From: Nitrospira sp. SB0677_bin_15
GTDB lineage: Bacteria > Nitrospirota > Nitrospiria > Nitrospirales > UBA8639
Assembly (NCBI GenBank): GCA_009842645.1
Contig: VYFB01000020.1
Location: 1-58,083 of the forward strand
DNA length: 58,083 nt
Direction of reading: 5' to 3'
Shown here: piece after piece, positions 48,912 through 55,840 of the stretch
Layout of the letters: each line of letters starts with the position of its first letter
How positions within the stretch are numbered: the stretch's first letter is position 1
Translations under genes and position numbers: made by a program
Notes under the pieces: generated by a model
What the model was told of the DNA's origin: nothing
The model's input: only the letters and a program-made list of their open reading frames with translations
Database searches by the model: none

Positions 48912-50372
48912 ATGAACCTCTTTTTTTTCTTTCTTCTTGGTTTCCTTTTCTTCCAGCCCAACCCCGCCGGTGCGGGCATTGGCGACAAGCTCGATGACTG
49001 GTTCAATAATCAGAATTTCAATACGTCCACGCGGCCGGGGATCTATGAAACACAGTCTGCTCGCTACGCCACTTTAGGCGGCATTTCCTACCGCGCGCCC
49101 ATCACTGAGCCCTACCGCTTTCTCACTATTCAAACGCCCCGCTTCTCTGCCGGCTGCGGAGGAATCGATCTTTACACCGGTGGCTTCTCCGTGATGAACG
49201 CCAGCCAGTTTGTGGATGCGTTACGCGCTATTGGACAAAACGCCGTGTCGTTGGCGTTCATGCTCGCGATTCAAATCGTTTCCCCACAATTGTCCGGCAT
49301 CATGGAGGACATTCAATCCTGGGCCAATGAATACCTGACAATGGGCCTGGACTCTTGCGAAGCCGCCACCAAACTCGTCGGTGGTGCCCTTGAGTACTTT
49401 GGGCAGAAAGAGGGGAATTGCACGATCAAGCGGATGCAAACAACCGGGGAAGACTACAACACCGCCAATCACTACTGTACGACTGGGGGTCGTATTAAAG
49501 CCTCCGAAGCGTCCGGCGGGGGTGAAGAGGACCAAATCGAATTTACCAAAGGTAATTTAACGTGGTTCGTGCTCATGCAAAATCCCTTCTTCGCCACCGA
49601 CACACAGTTTGCGGAACTTATCATGAATATTGTTGGAACCGTAATTTTTCGGGACGCCGACGCCCTTGATGCGGGCGCGACTGCTCTCAATCACATACCC
49701 GCCGCCGTCAATGAAGATGGCACACCTAACCCCAGCTTTGAAAATATGATTGCTGCCTTAATGTATGGATCGGAAGCAACCGTTCAACTTCAAATCTATC
49801 GCTGCCAGTCGGCGACCGCGACGCCCATGGGTTGCCAAACCATTCATGCCGACCGGCAATCTATCAATCCAGCTACCTGGGGTGACGGCCTTCATGGCAA
49901 GATTAAAACCTTGGTTCAAAGCATCGTTTCCAAAATCCGAAGCGATGCGGCGTTGACCGCTACCGAGACGGGCCTCATCGGGGCCAGCAAAATCCCACTG
50001 TACCGCTTTCTCACGGCTGCCAGTGCCGCGTTTCCCAACGCGCCCGGCAGCAGCATTGACGTGACTGAACTCACCGACAAATATACGAACCTGTTCGCAC
50101 GCAATATCTTGCTGACATCGCTTAACAATGTCCTTGGGATGGTCGAATTTCAGATCCTCAATCTTCCCAATAACCTCTCTCGGGCCGAGCGTATCAAAGA
50201 ATTTCACCCCCAAATTAAGGGCGCTATCAGGGGTGTCGCGGCGATGACAAAAGAAACCGAGGATGAAGCGGAACAGTATTTCGTCTTGCTCAAGCAGATT
50301 CGGGAATACGAAAAAGAAATCATGACTAATTTGGGCAAAGGATTTATGGCGGCGGCCAGGTGGGGGCGATAA
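48912..50372 (+). CDS. traH: F-type transfer protein TraH
   Basis: 486 residues with a signal peptide (FFFFLLGFLFFQPNPAGAGI). GIGDKLDDWFNNQNFNTSTR then PGIYETQSARYATLGGISYR, SAGCGGIDLYTGGFSVMN and QNAVSLAFMLAIQIVSPQL are diagnostic TraH segments. TraH is a periplasmic/outer-membrane protein of the pilus assembly complex. The C-terminus is a coiled coil (EEDEAEQYFVLLKQIREYEK is close in composition). It is followed directly by traG (TAAATG). Confidence 0.95.
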   Translation: MNLFFFFLLGFLFFQPNPAGAGIGDKLDDWFNNQNFNTSTRPGIYETQSARYATLGGISYRAPITEPYRFLTIQTPRFSAGCGGIDLYTGGFSVMNASQFVDALRAIGQNAVSLAFMLAIQIVSPQLSGIMEDIQSWANEYLTMGLDSCEAATKLVGGALEYFGQKEGNCTIKRMQTTGEDYNTANHYCTTGGRIKASEASGGGEEDQIEFTKGNLTWFVLMQNPFFATDTQFAELIMNIVGTVIFRDADALDAGATALNHIPAAVNEDGTPNPSFENMIAALMYGSEATVQLQIYRCQSATATPMGCQTIHADRQSINPATWGDGLHGKIKTLVQSIVSKIRSDAALTATETGLIGASKIPLYRFLTAASAAFPNAPGSSIDVTELTDKYTNLFARNILLTSLNNVLGMVEFQILNLPNNLSRAERIKEFHPQIKGAIRGVAAMTKETEDEAEQYFVLLKQIREYEKEIMTNLGKGFMAAARWGR

Positions 50373-53300
50373 ATGAACTGGGAAGTCATCGCTTACGGGT
50401 CCGGCGATTTTCTGAGGTTGGTCTTTACCGCCGTGGCCTCGATCTTCGGCAATGCTAATTACCTCGCCGCCGTGCAGACCGCGTTTTTCCTGGGGTTCTT
50501 GGTCATGTTTATCAAGGGTGCGATCAATCACGACGTGATGTCGGGCGTCAAATGGTTTATTGCCGCCCTCATCCTGAACTTGGCCCTTTTAGTTCCCAAG
50601 ACCACCGTCGTCATCACCGACCGGGTCCTGCCTTCCAGTTCGGCCGTCGTGAATAACGTGCCCATCGGCCTGGTGGCCACGGCGGGTTTCTTTTCTTACA
50701 CGGGAGACTGGTTCTCGCGAGCCTTCGAGACGGTCTTTACCATTCCGAACGCGATCCGCTACACACAGAACGGCCTACTATTCGGCCACAAGGTGCTTGA
50801 GGCCTCGAGAACGATGGTCATCCCTGACGAACGCACGTATCTGAATTTCACGGAATTCTTCTCCTCGTGCGTCGTTGTCGACGGGATCGGCCACGGCCGG
50901 TTTTCCTGGGAGGACGTACTGGAGGCCAATGACCTGCTTGCCTTCTTTGGCACGAACGTGGCGCAACATGCGGCTCGGTTCAAATACGTCACGACTGCTA
51001 ACGTCCAGCAAATTCTCCCCTGTCGATCCGGATTTGTCGGTTCGTTACAACCCGATCTCCAAGGCCTCACGGATGGCATCATGGGGACCGGCATTCGGGG
51101 GTTCATTGCCAACAACAGCACCGTCAGCGCAGCGCTCACCAAATACAAGAATGATCTTCCCCCCGCCATCCTCTACCTCACCGGCATGACGATTACTCCT
51201 GAGGCCCTTGTGCTGCAAAGCTCACTCAGCAACACCATGGGCAATGCGATCCTGAAAATGGCTCGTTCGGTGGATGACGCAACCTTTGCCACTCAATACG
51301 CCCGGCAATGGGCTGAAAACGAGCGCCGCACCACCTATCAGACCATGGGCCGGATCGCGGAGGAAAAACTTCCGCTCTTACGGGCCCTGATTGAGGCGTT
51401 TCTCTATGCCATCTTTCCCATTATCACGCTGACCGCCCTGATCTTGCCCACCGCCGTCCCGTTCACGTATGCCACGACCCTGCTCTGGATCAATCTCTGG
51501 CCGCCGATCTATGCCATCCTCAATTTCTTTATTTCCTATTACACCAGGGGTGTCCTCACGGAATTGAGCAGCTTCTACGGGAGCGGGTTTAACGCCATGG
51601 CGAATACCCAACTTACGGAGTACGTGAGCGACATGGTCGCCACGTCCGGGTATCTCGTGTCCTCGATCCCGATCATCGCGTGGATGCTCGTCTCCCGGTC
51701 CGGAGCTCTCGCGGCTATGGCCGTGTCACGGATCATGCAGGGCTATGACACCTCCGTGGGTCATGCGGCCGAGCAACTAACCCGGGGCGAAGGCGAAATG
51801 GGCGGGGTCCAGTGGCGTGAAACGAATGAGCATGGTGGCTTCGGCCCTGCCGTTGCCGGTATCTCACCGGACAATAATATTCAAACCTCTGCCCTTTCGT
51901 CCAAGGGCGACTTTGTCACGTGGACCGCCGAGGGGCAGCCCTACTTCAAACAAATTGAATCCGACGCGGTTGTAGATTTCAATCTCGGCAAGGAAATGAC
52001 CGCTCAAACCTCCCAGGAGCTCACCAGGGCCGTCAGCCAGGTTGCGCAATCGCGAGAGGCCTGGATCGAATCCACAACCCATCTTGGAGAAGAAGTCGCT
52101 TCGCTCGCCGATAAAACCGGCGAGCAAACCGTCGTTGGCGAGAATATCTCCGAGTCCCACGGTTCCATTCATGACCAATTCACCAAAACCGTCAATCACG
52201 CGGTTGAACAATTCTCTCACCGCAATTCGCTTGATCTTTCTGAAAGCGACAAAGCTGGCATCTCCGCCGCCGCGCAAGCCAAACTCGGTTTCACCCTGGG
52301 AGTGGGCGCCGGCATTCACACGGACGGCGCGGGTTCCGGGGGCCTTAACGTTGGTTCTGAGGAAAGCCGGACCCGCTCTGATATTCAGGACTATACCGAC
52401 AAGTTCTTGCAGAGTAAGGAGTTCGGGAACGCCGTGCACACCAGTGCCAACTATGCCCTCGCGTACTCTAAAGATATCACCGACTCCGAGGGCAAAGAAT
52501 TTGTCTCTGCCGTCCGTAATGCGTTACACGAACAAGAGGACCATCAAAAGGAATATGCTCAATCCACGATGGAACTTGAAGACGCCCGCGAGCGGCACCA
52601 GCAGGCCATCGCGCTCAAGGAAAATATCACCGTCAATGGAATCGACGCGATCAAAAATCACGCCATCCACAATGAACGCATGTCTCCCGACCGGTTTCTT
52701 CAACTCCTCCATGACGTGAGTGACGGCAACTATGCCGCCACTCAGCGACTTCTCCATATGGACGAAACCATGCGTCAGCATGGAGTCATGCCGCTCGTTG
52801 GCAATAACGTCCGTGATCTCGAGGAGAACTTTGTTCCCGCAGGCAGCATTGAATCAATGCGCACTGATCCTCGCGGGTCTTACGAAGATAATCCTGTCAT
52901 CGGCGAATTCGACGTGGCAGCCAAAGACTTCTTCCCCTTTGAAACCACTGACCAAATTCGCCAAGATCAAAGCCGTGTGGCCGACGCCATCGCCGCATCA
53001 CGGGAATCCGAAGGCGCACAACGCGTCCAACAAGGGGAACGCAACCTGAATGGCCCCCTTCACCGCCACGGACAAATGCTGGACACCCTCCAGGATGTTC
53101 GCGCCGGAACCCTCGACACTGTCGAAAGCCTGACTCACGGTCCATGGACTGTCTCCCCGGAGGCCGCCGGTTCTCTGGGCGGGGCCACCGGCCGCGCAGA
53201 AGCCATGCAATCGTTCTCTAATGCCATGCAATCGCTCTCTGGCCCTCCTGGCATGGTCCAAGACAGTTCTGCTCTCTACCAGGGCTCCGGCAAAACACCG

Positions 53301-54509
53301 TCAGTGGATAAACCGGCAACTCCATCACTCGATCAAGGCTCTTGGCCACGCGAGACTCCATCAACGGAATCAGCAGGCGCCGGCAGCCTTACTCAATCCA
53401 CCACTCTCCCGGCCAGCGCAGGGCCCGCAGCCGACGTGGAAACCCCACCGCCTGAGCCGCCTCCGTTTCACAGTATCAACCGGCCGGATGCCGGCACAGC
53501 TGAATCCCGGAGTCCGGACGCCACGTTCGGCGCCAGCAGTCCCATGCCCGAAGGCATTTTTCCCAGCGGGATCGAGCAGGACACCGCTAACCTTCGCGTG
53601 GGGAACGCAGGTGAATCGCCGCCTACCATCAGAGATCCCATTGGTGCCGGCGCAGGCATCGGCGCTGATCGTCCTGAACCCGAATCTGCGTCGCCTCGAG
53701 CCCCTGCCACCGAATTTCCCCAGGCTACTCCCATGCCCGAAAGAGTCTCTCCCGTCGGTATTGAGCAAGAAACCGCTGCTCTTCACGCGGGCGGCGGGCT
53801 CGACTCCCCTCAAGTCATGATCGACCCAACCGGTGCCGGCGCGGGCATCGCCCCGGACAGACCGACGCCAGACTCCCCTCACGCACGAGTGCCGGGCTCC
53901 GGGTTTTCTTCGGCTGCTCCCCTCGCCGAAGGCGTCGCGCCAGCCGGCATCGAACAGGAATCGAGGGCCGTCTATCAGGGCATCGGCGTTGACCGTCCCA
54001 CCCTTCGGCCTCCCGAAGAAGCCGCTACAGGACGAACGCAACTTCTCGCTTCAATCATGGGGCATGAAGACTTGAGCCTCACGCCCTATCCTGACGGAGG
54101 AGGCTTCTCAATCGGCTACGGACACAGCCTCACTCACAACGGCACCACGTTCGCTGACGGCACACCCATTCCCGATACATTGACTCCTGACCAGGCCGAA
54201 CGTTTACTTCAAGAAGATCTCGCACAGGCCGAGCATGATGCTCGATCCTTGGTTGGCGATGAACGATGGGATTCTCTCAGCGAAGTCCGAAAGGGCGTCA
54301 TTATCGAACTCGCTTATCAGCACGGTTACGACAATACAAAAGAATTTGAACAATTCTTTGACGCTGTTGAACAAGCAGACTGGCAACGCGCGGCAGGCGA
54401 ACTCATTGACAGTGATACCTTTAAAACAGAAGCCACTTCTGCCCGCATGGCAACCCTTGCCACGCGTATGGCTAGCGACGACTGGGAGAAAGGTGTAGGG
54501 AACCTCTGA
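50373..54509 (+). CDS. traG: TraG with repeat linker and C-terminal GH24-type lysozyme
   Basis: 1378 residues. The N-terminal region (about 1-460) has several membrane segments, including ILPTAVPFTYATTLLWINLW and SSIPIIAWMLVSRSGALAAM, as in F TraG, needed for pilus assembly and mating-pair stabilisation. A long soluble part follows (TraG periplasmic region, helical). Residues 1057-1215 are 2.5 units of a 63-residue repeat starting P(M/L)(P/A)E and containing GIEQ(D/E). The C-terminus (about 1222-1378) is a T4-lysozyme-like muramidase: Glu1232, Asp1241 nine residues on, and Ser1246 in SIGYGH where T4 lysozyme has Thr. The lysozyme would open peptidoglycan for the channel. The last two codons (AAC CTC) and the stop codon lie in a MITE. 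Confidence 0.92.
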   Translation: MNWEVIAYGSGDFLRLVFTAVASIFGNANYLAAVQTAFFLGFLVMFIKGAINHDVMSGVKWFIAALILNLALLVPKTTVVITDRVLPSSSAVVNNVPIGLVATAGFFSYTGDWFSRAFETVFTIPNAIRYTQNGLLFGHKVLEASRTMVIPDERTYLNFTEFFSSCVVVDGIGHGRFSWEDVLEANDLLAFFGTNVAQHAARFKYVTTANVQQILPCRSGFVGSLQPDLQGLTDGIMGTGIRGFIANNSTVSAALTKYKNDLPPAILYLTGMTITPEALVLQSSLSNTMGNAILKMARSVDDATFATQYARQWAENERRTTYQTMGRIAEEKLPLLRALIEAFLYAIFPIITLTALILPTAVPFTYATTLLWINLWPPIYAILNFFISYYTRGVLTELSSFYGSGFNAMANTQLTEYVSDMVATSGYLVSSIPIIAWMLVSRSGALAAMAVSRIMQGYDTSVGHAAEQLTRGEGEMGGVQWRETNEHGGFGPAVAGISPDNNIQTSALSSKGDFVTWTAEGQPYFKQIESDAVVDFNLGKEMTAQTSQELTRAVSQVAQSREAWIESTTHLGEEVASLADKTGEQTVVGENISESHGSIHDQFTKTVNHAVEQFSHRNSLDLSESDKAGISAAAQAKLGFTLGVGAGIHTDGAGSGGLNVGSEESRTRSDIQDYTDKFLQSKEFGNAVHTSANYALAYSKDITDSEGKEFVSAVRNALHEQEDHQKEYAQSTMELEDARERHQQAIALKENITVNGIDAIKNHAIHNERMSPDRFLQLLHDVSDGNYAATQRLLHMDETMRQHGVMPLVGNNVRDLEENFVPAGSIESMRTDPRGSYEDNPVIGEFDVAAKDFFPFETTDQIRQDQSRVADAIAASRESEGAQRVQQGERNLNGPLHRHGQMLDTLQDVRAGTLDTVESLTHGPWTVSPEAAGSLGGATGRAEAMQSFSNAMQSLSGPPGMVQDSSALYQGSGKTPSVDKPATPSLDQGSWPRETPSTESAGAGSLTQSTTLPASAGPAADVETPPPEPPPFHSINRPDAGTAESRSPDATFGASSPMPEGIFPSGIEQDTANLRVGNAGESPPTIRDPIGAGAGIGADRPEPESASPRAPATEFPQATPMPERVSPVGIEQETAALHAGGGLDSPQVMIDPTGAGAGIAPDRPTPDSPHARVPGSGFSSAAPLAEGVAPAGIEQESRAVYQGIGVDRPTLRPPEEAATGRTQLLASIMGHEDLSLTPYPDGGGFSIGYGHSLTHNGTTFADGTPIPDTLTPDQAERLLQEDLAQAEHDARSLVGDERWDSLSEVRKGVIIELAYQHGYDNTKEFEQFFDAVEQADWQRAAGELIDSDTFKTEATSARMATLATRMASDDWEKGVGNL

Positions 54510-54641
54510 TTTATTGCACTATCGGGCGCAGGGCTGCGTTGTGTCCTCGCTCAACCCTCACCTATCTCGTTTGATAAGCCTCGGGTCTCGCTCCGGGACG
54601 CCTTGCCCTGCATCCCGCTATCACAATAAATCAGGGGTTCC
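54499..54641 (-). mobile_element. MITE copy 2 (143 bp), provides the traG stop codon
   Basis: GGAACCTCTGATTTATTG at the left and AATAAATCAGGGGTTCC at the right are inverted terminal repeats. The body is the reverse complement of copy 1 at 43409. Flanks are GTAG and TTAG, so a four-base target duplication with one change is possible. No transposase frame fits in 143 bp. The traG reading frame runs into the element and stops at TGA 54507-54509. Confidence 0.85.
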
Positions 54642-54666
54642 TTAGCCTGACGGCCAAAACCGGAAA

Positions 54667-55002
54667 TCAGGAATCAGGCAGGTATTGCTTGATGAGGGCA
54701 ATCAGTTCGTCTTCTTCGACTTTGCCTTCACGGGTCAGCAGGAGAGTCCCCCGCGAGTAGAGATGCGTGGTGGGGTACGTTTCAAACCGGTGTTGTTTCT
54801 TGATTGCCCGGCACCGGCCCGGCACGTGCATCTTGGCTTTTCCAACGCGAACGTCGGGCAGCTTCCTGGCAACTTCTTCCAGGATGGGATCGTAAGCCGC
54901 ACAGGGTTCACAGGCCGCAATGCCGTAGGCCACCACGGTCGCCTGGGCCGCTTTTAGTTCTTCGTAATTTTCATCCGTGACGTTTTCTACGGTTCCGGCC
55001 AT
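54667..55002 (-). CDS. Thioredoxin-family protein
   Basis: 111 residues with redox motif CEPC (Cys31-Cys34) and the cis-proline in FETYPTTHLYS. It lacks a signal peptide, so it should act in the cytoplasm as a disulfide reductase or hydrogen donor, possibly for the peroxiredoxin encoded just upstream on the same strand. A basic insert KAKMHVPGRCRAIKKQHRFE separates the two fold halves and carries a third cysteine. A terminator separates it from the peroxiredoxin gene, so it may have its own promoter. A degraded homologous copy lies at 35702, on the far side of the secretion island. Confidence 0.85.
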   Translation of the reverse strand: MAGTVENVTDENYEELKAAQATVVAYGIAACEPCAAYDPILEEVARKLPDVRVGKAKMHVPGRCRAIKKQHRFETYPTTHLYSRGTLLLTREGKVEEDELIALIKQYLPDS

Positions 55003-55032
55003 CCCGTGTTCCTTTCCCGTTCATCAAAAATC

Positions 55033-55064
55033 AAGGGGGATCCCATGTTCGTGGAATCCCCCTT
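55033..55064 (-). terminator. Hairpin terminator between peroxiredoxin and thioredoxin genes
   Basis: AAGGGGGAT (55033-55041) pairs with ATCCCCCTT (55056-55064), with an extended inner stem CCA/TGG. On the minus strand it is followed by GATTTTTGATG. It lies 37 bases behind the peroxiredoxin stop codon. Confidence 0.75.
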
Positions 55065-55101
55065 CAACGTGCCTCGACGTTGACGCACCCCCTGGATTGT
55101 C

Positions 55102-55569
55102 CTACAGCGCTTTCAATGCGTCCAGAATTTCCTTGTCGTCCCGGGCGGTCTTGATCTCCTGCACCTTGACGTAGGCCACCTTACCTTCCTTATCCACAAT
55201 CACCGTGGCTCGTTTGGAACAATTGAGATCCGGGAAATACAGGCCATACGCTTTGCACACGTCACGATGCATATCAGCCAACAAGGTGTGTTTCAGGTCG
55301 AGTGAGTCGGCCCAGGCCTTGTGCGAAAAAAAGCTGTCCGTGCTGATACCGAGCAGTTCGGCATTGGCATCGGAAAAACTCGGAAAATCGTCCGTCAAGC
55401 ATTTGTTTTCATTCGTGCAGACCGGACTCCAATCGAGAGGGTAAAAGGCCAGGACTACGTTCTTTTGACCCTTAAAACTGCTTAATGAGACTTCGTTTCC
55501 ATCCTGGTTCTTCAGGGTGAAATTCGGAGCAACATCGCCCACTTTTATTTCTGGAGCAACATCGGACAT
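55102..55569 (-). CDS. Peroxiredoxin (AhpC/TSA family)
   Basis: 155 residues. It reduces peroxides with the cysteine in [12 protein letters not shown] (Cys51, in the PxxxSxxC site; Ser replaces the more common Thr). Cys57 lies six residues later, roughly where BCP/PrxQ types hold their resolving cysteine (one residue further), so it may be a PrxQ-like two-Cys enzyme. Arg in [14 protein letters not shown] completes the site. No signal peptide. AAGGAGG precedes ATG 55569. The redox partner is probably the downstream thioredoxin. Confidence 0.92.
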   Translation of the reverse strand: MSDVAPEIKVGDVAPNFTLKNQDGNEVSLSSFKGQKNVVLAFYPLDWSPVCTNENKCLTDDFPSFSDANAELLGISTDSFFSHKAWADSLDLKHTLLADMHRDVCKAYGLYFPDLNCSKRATVIVDKEGKVAYVKVQEIKTARDDKEILDALKAL

Positions 55570-55642
55570 AAAACAGCCTCCTTGAATTCGTTAGGGATGA
55601 TGGAAATAGATGAAACGTAACATCTTCTGTTTGCAGGAGTTT

Positions 55643-55672
55643 TTCGTAGCACGCCCTTTCAAAGTTTGTCAA
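55643..55672 (-). promoter_or_regulatory. Possible promoter for the peroxiredoxin gene
   Basis: On the minus strand TTGACA (55672-55667) is followed after 18 bases by TACGAA (55648-55643), a weak -10. It lies about 75 bases before the start codon. The rest of the gap 55570-55840 shows no gene; it is the control region between the divergent peroxiredoxin and PBP1A genes. Confidence 0.35.
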
Positions 55673-55840
55673 CCGGACAAAAGGCCCAGGACCCGGAACA
55701 GAAGATGAGCGACCGAATTCGTACAATAACCGCGGCCCGAAAAAACGGCGGCGGAAGGCTTGTCTTTATCATCAACCGGGAGTATCGTCTCCGTATAGGT
55801 TCCATAAGCCTTATCCACTAGAGAACTGACCCACCTGAAC

